From Gammaproteobacteria bacterium (GTDB lineage Bacteria; Pseudomonadota; Gammaproteobacteria; Eutrophobiales; Eutrophobiaceae), in NCBI GenBank assembly GCA_028819495.1, contig JAPPLI010000047.1:1-60707 (forward strand): a stretch of 60,707 bases of DNA, read 5' to 3'. Within the stretch, counting starts at the first letter, position 1; every line of letters starts with the position of its first letter. A program made the position numbers and the translations under genes. This document shows positions 33,353-41,678 of the stretch, piece by piece. Below the pieces are notes generated by a model. It saw only the letters and a list, made by a program, of their open reading frames with translations, did not search any database and was not told where the DNA came from.

Positions 33353-35854
33353 TTATCTGGTCATTGTAAGGAAATCATTATCGCCCGAAGCTTCGTCTAC
33401 CGGAGCAATGCCAAGAATGGTTTTGCGGGCAAGTTGTCGCGCTTCGTTTTTATGATTAATTACTGACGTAACATTTTCTACAATCTCTTTTTTAGCTTCT
33501 TCACTTTTCGGAACAGGCAATATAAGTTCGTGAATCCGGCCCCCAAGCGTATCAATTATGTCCTGCGTAAACCGCTTGGCGAATATCTGTTCCTTAACGA
33601 TAGGGCTGGAAAGAACGGCAAGCAGTAAGAAAGGGTGAAGAATTTCGTGATTGTTTGTACGAATTTTATAGATATGACTTTGATATACGATTTTTGTGTC
33701 ATATTTGCCCACTAATGCGCACGCGCCAACCAGGTATGTCCCATCACGAACCATCAGTATATCGTTCTCTTGAACATCCTGTTTGTCCTTCATCTCTTCA
33801 TAGATTGCTTCGGACAGCCCATGTTTCGGGTCAAGTTTAATCTCCCAATTGGCAATCTCTGAGGTGCGGATAAACGGTATATTTCCGGTTCCATAAGCGA
33901 GTTTGCCTACCTCATGACCAGTGGATATGGAAATTATCCCTTGGTCCACAAGGTCTCGAAATATGTGCAACTCGTGAGTATCCCGGAGCTTTTCCAGTTT
34001 CTTTGGAATCTCAGGGTTGTAGTATTTCGGGAGATATATGTTGTCAAGAATTTCGGACTCATTGATGACAAAGCCCCAGTGGTCATATTTCAAGCTTCCC
34101 CTGTCTTTGTAAGAACGATACTTGGCCAGGATTTTTGGGAGGTCATCGTATGGTATCGACAGGCCTCTTGAATCATGGCCGCACCATCTCGCAACAGCCA
34201 TGAAAATTTCATGTCCTTCCTCATGGTCTGTAGGAGTCTTTTCAATTACAACAGCACAAGTCTTTGCATGGGTATAAGGCTGAAACAGTTCTTCAGGAAG
34301 CGATATGATTGCCTTAATCCTGGCAATCGACTTGATATATTGTACGATGTACCGGTGAGACGGATTGCAGAACATGCTTTCCGGAGCAATAATGCCAAGT
34401 CTCCCTTCATTTTTCAGCAGTTGAAGACAGCGTTCAATAAAGAGTATCTGTGGCGCTTGCCCCTGGTATAACGCGCTCTGTTTTTCGTACTCCTCGTTTG
34501 ACTTGCTGAAAGACCATTTATGTCCGAGCTGATAAGAATCAAGAATCGAAGCATCGTCTATTTTCAACTTTTTCCCGAAAGGCGGGTTTGTCACCACCAC
34601 ATCGAAATAGTTAAGAGGAATATGTTCTTTAGTCAGATTTTTCCAATGCTTTGGGGTATCGAGACTGTTTTCACAAAAAACACCTCCGCGGCCATCACCT
34701 ATGATTGCCATGTACGCTTTAGCAACTTTACTCAGGAAATTGTCTTTATCGATTCCCCGGAAGTTATTCTTTGCGACCCCTTGTTGTTCTTTTAAAATCT
34801 CTGTCACAGGCCAATCGTATGATTTACCCCTGTCTTCAATACATTTCCAGACGCTTCTGATTGCTTCAACAAGAAACCCCCCGCTGCCACAAGCTGGATC
34901 TATCACTTTATCCTCGGCGCCAGGACCCACTATTTCAATAAGCAGTTTGACAACGTTTCGAGGTGTGAAAAATTGACCTTGCCCTCCCTTCAACGAAGGA
35001 CCGATAAAGGTTTCAAAGGCATCGGCTATAGCATCCCGTTCACTGTCCATCAGACAGAATAGCTGAAGTTCACCTACTGCATAGGTCAGTGTCTTCTGAT
35101 CCAGGGTGATTTCATCTTCCTTGTCTATTACATCGGCGTATTTGCTTTTTACATGATTAAAAATCGATAGGATTCTTTCTTTGATTTCGTCTGGCGACTC
35201 TCCGATGCCTGCCCGAAACTTAACCGTATCAGTAGGCTTTGTGAAACGTTCGTCAACGATTTTGCAAAAAATCAGGTTGATGATTTGTTGGGCGAATATT
35301 TCATCCCGTGTAGTCCCAACTGCATTAGCCGCAAGATAGTTGCGGATGGTGCGGAAGACGCTTCTCAGGTTATGAGCAGGTTTCAGGTCTTTGCGTTGAT
35401 AAAGACCGATGTCCTCAACTCTTTCCCCGTATTTTGGGATATTCGGAATCTCTTGAAAGAGAACTTTGCCTTGAAATTCAGCTTTCTTCAGAAAAAGCTT
35501 TTCCTGACCGTTAAACCAGACTCCAAGCCGGGAATTGGAAAATCGAAGATAGTCTTCCAACTGAGTTCGTCCGTCTTTTCTGCTGGCTTTTTTGCATTCA
35601 ACAATAATTTGAATGTTTTCTTCTTTGTGGGTTTTGTCGGAAAAAACCGCTATATCGACCGGATATTCCTTTTTTGTGTCGGAAGGACGAGCTTTGACTC
35701 GCCACTGTGGACGTGTTTGAATTAATTCTCTCGGGTACCCGTAGTCATTTACAAGCATCCTGGAGAAGACTTGCACTGCTTCGATTTCTTCAGGCGTAGC
35801 TCGGACATGAACGCCACTGATAAAGTCTTCTACGTACCCCTCTTTCGGTTCCAT
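33353..35854 (-). CDS. Single-chain restriction-methylation enzyme (HsdR_N nuclease + N6-adenine methylase + specificity region)
   Basis: 833 residues; AAGGAGT lies 6 bp before the ATG. Residues 25-130 form a type I R-protein N-terminal (HSDR_N_2) nuclease: PVDIAVF (Asp67) and IIVECKKA (Glu86, Lys88) make the D...ExK site. Residues 160-290 are helical, HsdM-like. The N6_Mtase domain has GGQGQFFTPRNVVKLL, DPACGSGGFL (319-328, SAM) and NPPFGKK (423-429, catalytic). From about 600, FRDLVDQGIISISTGHEVGKL onward resembles a half HsdS target-recognition domain. This is type IIG-like: one protein cuts and methylates. It is more AT-rich than its neighbours, with no separate R, M or S gene; probably acquired. 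Confidence 0.88.
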   Translation of the reverse strand: MEPKEGYVEDFISGVHVRATPEEIEAVQVFSRMLVNDYGYPRELIQTRPQWRVKARPSDTKKEYPVDIAVFSDKTHKEENIQIIVECKKASRKDGRTQLEDYLRFSNSRLGVWFNGQEKLFLKKAEFQGKVLFQEIPNIPKYGERVEDIGLYQRKDLKPAHNLRSVFRTIRNYLAANAVGTTRDEIFAQQIINLIFCKIVDERFTKPTDTVKFRAGIGESPDEIKERILSIFNHVKSKYADVIDKEDEITLDQKTLTYAVGELQLFCLMDSERDAIADAFETFIGPSLKGGQGQFFTPRNVVKLLIEIVGPGAEDKVIDPACGSGGFLVEAIRSVWKCIEDRGKSYDWPVTEILKEQQGVAKNNFRGIDKDNFLSKVAKAYMAIIGDGRGGVFCENSLDTPKHWKNLTKEHIPLNYFDVVVTNPPFGKKLKIDDASILDSYQLGHKWSFSKSNEEYEKQSALYQGQAPQILFIERCLQLLKNEGRLGIIAPESMFCNPSHRYIVQYIKSIARIKAIISLPEELFQPYTHAKTCAVVIEKTPTDHEEGHEIFMAVARWCGHDSRGLSIPYDDLPKILAKYRSYKDRGSLKYDHWGFVINESEILDNIYLPKYYNPEIPKKLEKLRDTHELHIFRDLVDQGIISISTGHEVGKLAYGTGNIPFIRTSEIANWEIKLDPKHGLSEAIYEEMKDKQDVQENDILMVRDGTYLVGACALVGKYDTKIVYQSHIYKIRTNNHEILHPFLLLAVLSSPIVKEQIFAKRFTQDIIDTLGGRIHELILPVPKSEEAKKEIVENVTSVINHKNEARQLARKTILGIAPVDEASGDNDFLTMTR

Positions 35855-36074
35855 TCGTTACTCCTTTATCTCTGTATCATTTTCGGTTTGGACAGCCGAT
35901 ATTCCAGGAAAAAGTCTGGTTCGATCTTTTTCAATTGAAAATGGCATTCTGTTCAGTGAACAGTGGTTGATAGTGCAGTTTGCACAGGGCATTTTACAAT
36001 ATCTCGTGTATTATTGCAGGACAAATTTCTACGGTTAGAACTACAGATATTCAGATTTTATCAAGGCTGAATTT

Positions 36075-36854
36075 GTGAAAACAATCTCAAACATTCCTTA
36101 TATCTCAGATGCTTTTTATGAGCATGAAAAGCGCATCTGGCGTACGGCATGGCTGGTGGCGGGGCGTGCCTCCGACCTGGATGAGGCGGGGAAATTCATC
36201 ACATTGGACCTCAGCGCAATCAATGTTTCCGTCTTCGTGGTGAGGGACAGCGCCGGGAAACTGAACGCATTCCATAATATCTGCCCGCATCGAAACGGCA
36301 GGCTGGTATGCGATTATCAGGGGAAAAAGGCGGCAATCACCTGCCGTTATCACGGCTGGACTTTTCAGTTGGACGGAAAGCTCAGGGGCATCCCGGAGCA
36401 ACACCTGTTCCCGGACATTAACAAAAATGACTATTCGCTCATGCCCGTCTCGGTCGATACCTGGGGCGGCTTTGTCTTTGTGAACCTGAATTCAACACCT
36501 GAATGTACGCTGGATCCGAACCTGCTTCTGTTCATAGGCACCGATGTGCTGACAATCATGCTCTCCTGGCCCCGTAATGCCCACGAGGCGGAATGGGAGA
36601 TAGACTGGTTCCATAAGGATAAACTGCGGAATTTCGGCAACCTTTTCAGTCGTGAACAGGGCCGCTTGGCAACCCGGAATGCCTTGACGGAAGACTGGCC
36701 GGTGGTTGAATGGGCGCATGAAAACATGCGTACGGGATTGATTGACAAAAGTACCATCGGCTCGGAGATGGAAGCGACGGTATGGGCGCACTATATAAAA
36801 TTGCTTCAGCATCTCAATTTAAGCGAGGACGGGTTACAGAATGAATACGCCTGA
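36075..36854 (+). pseudogene. Rieske aromatic-ring oxygenase with the iron-site segment deleted
   Basis: The frame encodes 259 residues from a GTG start. The Rieske domain is intact: CPHRNGRL...CRYHGWTF (Cys70, His72, Cys90, His93). After NLNSTPECTLD (about 155) the sequence jumps to PNLLLFIGTDVLTIMLSWP, which belongs near the end of the catalytic domain in full-length (about 400-residue) relatives. The NxxDxxHxxxxH iron ligands are absent. The frame is kept across the deletion, so a protein may be made, but it cannot be an oxygenase. It overlaps the next gene by 14 bp and would be read with it and the CoA-transferase. Confidence 0.7.
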
Positions 36855-37179
36855 TTTTTCGGACCTGCAGGAGTTTATGGATGAATGGGGCTATGCAGAT
36901 GCTCATCAGCGTCTGAACAAAAGGTCGAATGCGGAATTGTCTTCCGTAAAAAGGTTTTATGATGCCGTTGTGCCGCGACTGGAGGAAATCATAGAGTTTC
37001 TGAACCGGTTCCCCGTCGATGAAATACCCGAAGAGTACCAACGGCTTGCTTACATGGCCCTGGCTGCCTGCGAGGTCGACGACCCGGTGAATGTCTGGAA
37101 CTCATCTGAGTTGACATACAATTCCAATGCAAAGGACTGGCGCGTCAAGAAGAGTTTTTATGATTATGTCTGTGAATGA
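36841..37179 (+). CDS. Small conserved protein of Rieske/CoA-transferase operons
   Basis: A 112-residue helical protein: LQEFMDEWGYADAHQRLNKR, ELSSVKRFYDAVVPRLEEIIEFLNRFPVDEIPEEYQRLAYMALAACEV. I recall similar small proteins next to ring-hydroxylating oxygenase genes in proteobacteria, none characterised. No cofactor motif. The start overlaps the 3' end of the Rieske remnant and its last 20 bp overlap the CaiB-type gene, indicating a tightly packed operon. A role as an accessory or stability factor of the oxygenase is possible. Confidence 0.7.
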   Translation: MNTPDFSDLQEFMDEWGYADAHQRLNKRSNAELSSVKRFYDAVVPRLEEIIEFLNRFPVDEIPEEYQRLAYMALAACEVDDPVNVWNSSELTYNSNAKDWRVKKSFYDYVCE

Positions 37180-38398
37180 TTTGATTGATTCGGCACAAAA
37201 CCCGACCGATAAGGGCGCTTCGGGCGCCCTGGAAGGGGTACGCGTTCTCGAACTCGGACAACTCATTGCCGGGCCGTTCTGCGGGCAACTGCTGGCGGAC
37301 CTGGGTGCCGAGGTGATCAAGGTCGAGTTGCCCGGACGCGGTGACCCGATGCGGGAATGGGGCAAGGGGGAACCCGTGTGGTGGCCCGTCATCGCGCGCA
37401 ACAAGAAATGCATCACCCTGGACGTGAGAAAAGAGCAGGGGAAAGTCGTCATCTCCGAACTGGTGGGTAAGGCGGATATCGTACTGGAGAACTTCAGACC
37501 GGGCACCATGGAGAAATGGGGCCTGGGGTATGCCGACCTGGCCCGGATCAACAAGGGCATTGTCATGGTCAGGGTTTCCGGATACGGGCAGGAAGGCCCG
37601 TATTCCGAGCGTGCCGGTTACGGCGGCATCGGCGAGGCCATGGGAGGCTTGCGCTACATCGTCGGCGACCCTTCCACGCCGCCGAGCCGGGTCGGCATCA
37701 GTATAGGCGATACGCTTGCCGCCATGTTTGCCGCCGTCGGCGCGTTGTCTGCGTTGCAATCCCGGAACCGTACCGGACAGGGTCAGGTGGTGGATTCGGC
37801 AATTTTCGAAGCGGTTCTGGGCGTGATGGAATCTACGGTGTCGGAATATGATCAGCTCGGAACCATCCGGGAACGAACCGGTTCCATCCTGGCGAAAATC
37901 GCCCCTTCCAACGTCTATCCGACGGCAGACAACGACATGATTATCATGGGCGCCAACCAGGACACCGTTTTCGCGCGCTTGTGTGAAGCCATGCAGCAGC
38001 CTGAACTCGCGCAGGACAAAAGATTCAGTACTCACACAGCGCGCGGGGAAAACCAGGCGGAACTGGATGACTTGATCTCTGCATGGTCAGAACAGTTTGC
38101 CGCCGATGAGTTGCTGGCGCTGCTGGAGGGACATGCCGTGCCCGCAGGACGGATCTACCGGGCGCCTGAGATGTTGAAAGACGAACATTTCATCGCCAGG
38201 GAAAGCATCGTTGATGTGGAGCATCCGAAATATGAGAACCTGAAGATGCAGAACGTGTTTCCCCGGTTGTCGGCAACACCCGGCAGGATAAAATGGACCG
38301 GTCCCGCGCTGGGGCAACATAACGATGAAATATACCGGGGATTGCTTGGTTACGATTCCGCCGATCTGGACCGCATGCTCCGGGAGGGGGTTATCTGA
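37160..38398 (+). CDS. CaiB/BaiF-family (class III) CoA-transferase
   Basis: 412 residues from the ATG at 37160, which has AAGAAGAG 5 bp upstream (a second ATG two codons later is possible). LEGVRVLELGQLIAGPFCGQLLADLGAEVIKVE is the standard N-terminus, RNKKCITLDVRKEQGK follows and VGISIGDTLAAMFA contains the catalytic Asp that forms the CoA anhydride. The C-terminal small domain (AQDKRFSTHTARGENQAEL...PAGRIYRAPEMLKDEHF) is complete. Such enzymes move CoA between carboxylic acids and fit a pathway activating an aromatic or alkyl acid. Confidence 0.92.
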   Translation: MIMSVNDLIDSAQNPTDKGASGALEGVRVLELGQLIAGPFCGQLLADLGAEVIKVELPGRGDPMREWGKGEPVWWPVIARNKKCITLDVRKEQGKVVISELVGKADIVLENFRPGTMEKWGLGYADLARINKGIVMVRVSGYGQEGPYSERAGYGGIGEAMGGLRYIVGDPSTPPSRVGISIGDTLAAMFAAVGALSALQSRNRTGQGQVVDSAIFEAVLGVMESTVSEYDQLGTIRERTGSILAKIAPSNVYPTADNDMIIMGANQDTVFARLCEAMQQPELAQDKRFSTHTARGENQAELDDLISAWSEQFAADELLALLEGHAVPAGRIYRAPEMLKDEHFIARESIVDVEHPKYENLKMQNVFPRLSATPGRIKWTGPALGQHNDEIYRGLLGYDSADLDRMLREGVI

Positions 38399-38408
38399 TC
38401 AGATCTAT

Positions 38409-38449
38409 GGGGTCAGAGTAAAAATTCTGACGACACTTACTCTGACCCC
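38409..38449 (+). repeat. GGGGTCAGAG element, copy 6 (forward, 41 bp)
   Basis: The core is shortened to TCTGACGACAC as in the copy at 47666. It lies between the convergent stops of the CoA-transferase and hemH genes. Confidence 0.85.
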
Positions 38450-38455
38450 CCGTTA

Positions 38456-39442
38456 TTACAAATTCCCCCTGATGATATCGCGCAGCGCCGCGATATGCCG
38501 GGGGCGGTCGTTCAGGGCAGGGATGTAGGAAAATCTTTTCCCGCCGGCTGACAGGAAAAAATCCCTGTTTTGTATCTGGATCTCTTCCAGCGTCTCCAGG
38601 CAGTCCGCGGCAAATCCGGGACAGATGACCTGCACATGGCCGACCCCGCTCTTGCCCCATTTCCGCAACAGCTTGTCCGTATACGGTTGCAACCACTTGC
38701 GTGGGCCGAACCGGGATTGAAAGGAGACCGCCCACAGATCATCGTGTAAATCCAGTTGCCGGGCCGCCAGGCGCGCGCTGGCCCGGCATTCATCTTCATA
38801 GGGGTCTCCGGCAAGGACATAAGCCCTGGGTAAGCCATGAAAAGAAAACAGCAGCTTATCCGGGTTGCCGGACTGCGCCCAATGGCTGCGGATACTTTCC
38901 GCCAGGGCATCGATGTAACCGGGATCATCGTGGTAACTCGTGATCATTTTTACCTGGGGAACGATACGCCATGTTTTCAGGACATCGGCAACCGCATCGA
39001 AGGTTGACGCAGTGGTCGCGGCCGAATACTGCGGGTACAGGGGCAATACCAGCAGTTTCCTTATATTGTAACTGCGCAGTTTCTCCAGCGCGGAGCGGAT
39101 GGACGGGTTGCCGTAACGCATACCCAGTTCCACCCGGTACGGTTCATCGACGGCCTCACCCAGCGCCGACCGGATCGCCTCGCATTGTCTTTTTGATATG
39201 GCCAGCAGGGGCGAGCCTGCTTCGGTCCATACCTCGCGGTACGCCCTGGCGGAACGGCGCGGGCGCAGCCTGAGGATGATGCCATGCAATACCGGCCACC
39301 ACAGCAGCCTGGGTGTTTCGATCACCCGCGGGTCCGACAGGAACTGCGCCAGGTATTTCCTCAACGCGGCCGGCGTGGGCGCATCGGGCGTCCCGAGATT
39401 GGTGATGAGTATCCCGATAGTCGGCGCAATGGGATTTAACAT
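38456..39442 (-). CDS. hemH: Ferrochelatase HemH
   Basis: A 328-residue enzyme inserting Fe2+ into protoporphyrin IX. GILITNLGTPDAPTPAALRKYLAQFLSDPRV, YPQYSAATTAS, LLFSFHGLPRAYV (catalytic His in SFHGLP), DPYEDEC and ICPGFAADCLETLEEI (Glu of the metal path) are in the expected order. Single gene with no other haem genes adjacent. The ATG at 39442 gives the normal length. Confidence 0.96.
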   Translation of the reverse strand: MLNPIAPTIGILITNLGTPDAPTPAALRKYLAQFLSDPRVIETPRLLWWPVLHGIILRLRPRRSARAYREVWTEAGSPLLAISKRQCEAIRSALGEAVDEPYRVELGMRYGNPSIRSALEKLRSYNIRKLLVLPLYPQYSAATTASTFDAVADVLKTWRIVPQVKMITSYHDDPGYIDALAESIRSHWAQSGNPDKLLFSFHGLPRAYVLAGDPYEDECRASARLAARQLDLHDDLWAVSFQSRFGPRKWLQPYTDKLLRKWGKSGVGHVQVICPGFAADCLETLEEIQIQNRDFFLSAGGKRFSYIPALNDRPRHIAALRDIIRGNL

Positions 39443-39591
39443 GGATGCACAGGATAAACAGGACGCGAAAAAAGTAGTCTTACTTCCAGTTGGAGTATAA
39501 CAAGAATAAATTTATCCTGTATATCCTGTGCATTCATGTTAAATCCACCACAGCTTGATTGGTGACAAAGAATAAGGGACTATGCAGCCAA

Positions 39592-40410
39592 ATGGCTATG
39601 TCTCCGGGGAAAACACAATCATCCGCGCCTCTGCTCAGTCCGGCGGACCCGCCGCCGTTCCGTTTTATTGATCGGCGTTCCTCTTCAAGGCGCCTGGTCG
39701 TTGCCGACCACGCCGGGAATGCCGTGCCGGGTTCCTTGCAGGGACTGGGTCTGGACCAGGACGTTTTCCGGCAGCACATCGCCGTTGACATCGGCAGCCG
39801 GGCACTGGCCGCGCGGCTTGCGGAACTGTTGGGATCGTCGTTACTGCTGGCAAATTATTCCCGCCTGGTAGTCGACCTCAATCGCCACCTGGACGACCCC
39901 ACCGCGTTCATCTCCGAGAGTGACGGCATTGCCATCCCCGGCAATCAAAACCTCGGCGCCGCGGACAAACGGCGCCGCGCTGATGCCATACACCATCCTT
40001 ATCATAAAGCCATTGACAACCTGATAGACGATTTCATGAAGCAGGGGAGCCTGCCCGTCATCATCAGTATGCACAGTTTTACCCCGGTGCTGGAAGACGT
40101 GGCTCGCCCCTGGCATATAGGCGTGCTATGGGACAAAGACCCGCGCATCGCCCATCCCCTGCTGGCCAGGCTCAGGCAGAACCCGGAATTGCTTGTCGGC
40201 GACAATGAGCCTTATTCAGGTCGCCACCCGTCCGATTATACGGTTGATTACCACGGCGAAGGCAGGGGTGTCGCCAACGTATCCATCGAAGTGCGGCAGG
40301 ACCTGCTTGGCGACAACGGCGGCATCGGGCGCTGGGGCGCGCTGCTGGCTGAGGCCCTGACTGATATACTGGCCGATGAGTCGCTGTACCGGTACCTGGA
40401 GTCGGAGTAA
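39592..40410 (+). CDS. N-formylglutamate amidohydrolase-family protein
   Basis: About 272 residues. RRLVVADHAGNAVPGSL, HIAVDIGSRALAARLAELL, NYSRLVVDLNRHLDDP, HHPYHKAIDNLI and MHSFTPVL are signatures of the FGase/HutG-like zinc amidohydrolases. The start is uncertain (TTG/GTG at 39559-39564, ATG at 39592 or 39598); the extra N-terminal residues are not conserved. No histidine-utilisation genes accompany it; the gene is followed 7 bp later by a YbdK-type ligase, a pairing that suggests action on a small N-acyl or gamma-glutamyl amide. Confidence 0.85.
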   Translation: MAMSPGKTQSSAPLLSPADPPPFRFIDRRSSSRRLVVADHAGNAVPGSLQGLGLDQDVFRQHIAVDIGSRALAARLAELLGSSLLLANYSRLVVDLNRHLDDPTAFISESDGIAIPGNQNLGAADKRRRADAIHHPYHKAIDNLIDDFMKQGSLPVIISMHSFTPVLEDVARPWHIGVLWDKDPRIAHPLLARLRQNPELLVGDNEPYSGRHPSDYTVDYHGEGRGVANVSIEVRQDLLGDNGGIGRWGALLAEALTDILADESLYRYLESE

Positions 40411-40417
40411 TCTGCTG

Positions 40418-41560
40418 ATGACTGAACCCGAATTTACGGTGGGCATCGAAGAAGAATACCTGCTCGTGGACAAATCGACGCGGGACCTGTGCAATGATCC
40501 TCCGGGGACCATGGTGGAGGAATGCGCGGCGCTGTGCGGAGGCCAGGTCACTCCTGAATTCCTGCGTTCCCAGATCGAGGTGGGCACGCGTCCTTGCCGG
40601 ACTATTGCCGAAGCCCGCGCCGACCTGGAGTCGTTGAGGCGCACGGTCATCCAGGTCGCCGGGCGCTACGGACTGGCCCCCATTGCCGCGTCCACCCATC
40701 CGTTCGGCAACTGGCACGAGCAGTTGCCTACGCCGAAGGAACGCTACAATATCCTTGAGCACGATATGCAGGCCGCGGCCAGGCGCCTGCTGATCTGCGG
40801 GATGCACGTCCACGTCGGGATTGCGGACAACGAGTTACGCATCGACCTGATGAACCAGTTCAATTACTTCCTGCCACACCTGCTGGCCCTGAGTTGCTCC
40901 TCGCCATTCTGGGAAGGGGAGAACACCGGCCTGCGCTGTTATCGCCTGACGGTTTTCGACGCCCTGGTGCGCACCGGTATCCCGGAGCACTTCTCGAGTT
41001 ACGGGGAATATGAACGCCATGTCAACATCCTCAAGGCTGCCGGGGTGATTGAGGATGCCAGCAAGATCTGGTGGGACCTGAGGCCCAGCGCGCGTTACCC
41101 GACCCTGGAGACACGCATCATGGACGTTTGCACCGACCTGGATGATGCAGCCTGCCTTGCCACGTTTGTCGTATGCATTATCCGCATGCTCTACCGCCTG
41201 CGCAAGGACAACCAGCGCTGGCGCACCTATGCCCGGATGCTGGTCGCGGAAAACCGCTGGCGGGCGATGCGCTACGGCGCCGACGAGGGACTGATTGACT
41301 TCGGTAAAGGCGAGATCGTTCCATTCCGCACGTTACTGGAAGAGATGATCCAGTTGGTGGAGGAAGACGCCGAAGCCCTGGGCTGCGCCGCGGAGGTGGC
41401 CCATGCCCGCACCATCCTCGAACGCGGCACCAGCGCGCACCGCCAGGTCCGGGCTTACGAACAGGCGCTCGGCGCCGGCATGAGCAAGCACGAAGCCCTG
41501 CACGCCGTGGTCGATATGCTGATTGCCGGAACGGACCCGGATATACCGGGGTCGGAGTAA
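40418..41560 (+). CDS. ybdK: YbdK-type carboxylate-amine ligase (GCS2 family)
   Basis: 380 residues from the ATG at 40418. FTVGIEEEYLLVD, TPEFLRSQIEVGTRPCRT, GMHVHVGIADNELRIDLMNQ, ENTGLRCYR and YPTLETRIMDVCTDLDD are glutamate-cysteine-ligase-2 motifs. E. coli YbdK has weak gamma-glutamyl-cysteine ligase activity; the real substrate is unknown. It is co-directional with the amidohydrolase 7 bp upstream. The last four codons and the stop (GGG TCG GAG TAA, in the frame P-G-S-E) fall inside a 43-bp repeat, which supplies the present C-terminus. Confidence 0.9.
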   Translation: MTEPEFTVGIEEEYLLVDKSTRDLCNDPPGTMVEECAALCGGQVTPEFLRSQIEVGTRPCRTIAEARADLESLRRTVIQVAGRYGLAPIAASTHPFGNWHEQLPTPKERYNILEHDMQAAARRLLICGMHVHVGIADNELRIDLMNQFNYFLPHLLALSCSSPFWEGENTGLRCYRLTVFDALVRTGIPEHFSSYGEYERHVNILKAAGVIEDASKIWWDLRPSARYPTLETRIMDVCTDLDDAACLATFVVCIIRMLYRLRKDNQRWRTYARMLVAENRWRAMRYGADEGLIDFGKGEIVPFRTLLEEMIQLVEEDAEALGCAAEVAHARTILERGTSAHRQVRAYEQALGAGMSKHEALHAVVDMLIAGTDPDIPGSE

Positions 41561-41590
41561 AATTTCTGACGAAATTCTTACTCCGACCCC
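41548..41590 (+). repeat. 43-bp element, copy 7 (forward), with compensatory arm change
   Basis: The arms read GGGGTCGGAGTAA / TTACTCCGACCCC: the A-T pair of other copies is G-C on both sides, so pairing is preserved. It overlaps the ybdK stop codon. Confidence 0.85.
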
Positions 41591-41619
41591 GAGAGTCTCG
41601 TCCATCCCCAGAGGGGTCA

Positions 41620-41661
41620 GGGGTCAGAGTAAGAAATTCGCAGAATTTTTACTCTGACCCC
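41620..41661 (-). repeat. GGGGTCAGAG element, copy 8 (reverse, 42 bp)
   Basis: In inverted orientation 29 bp after copy 7, preceded by an extra GGGGTCA arm at 41613-41619. One base of the core is lost (TTCGCAGAA). It lies beside the ybbP stop. Confidence 0.85.
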
Positions 41662-41678
41662 GTCCATCCAGGCATTCC

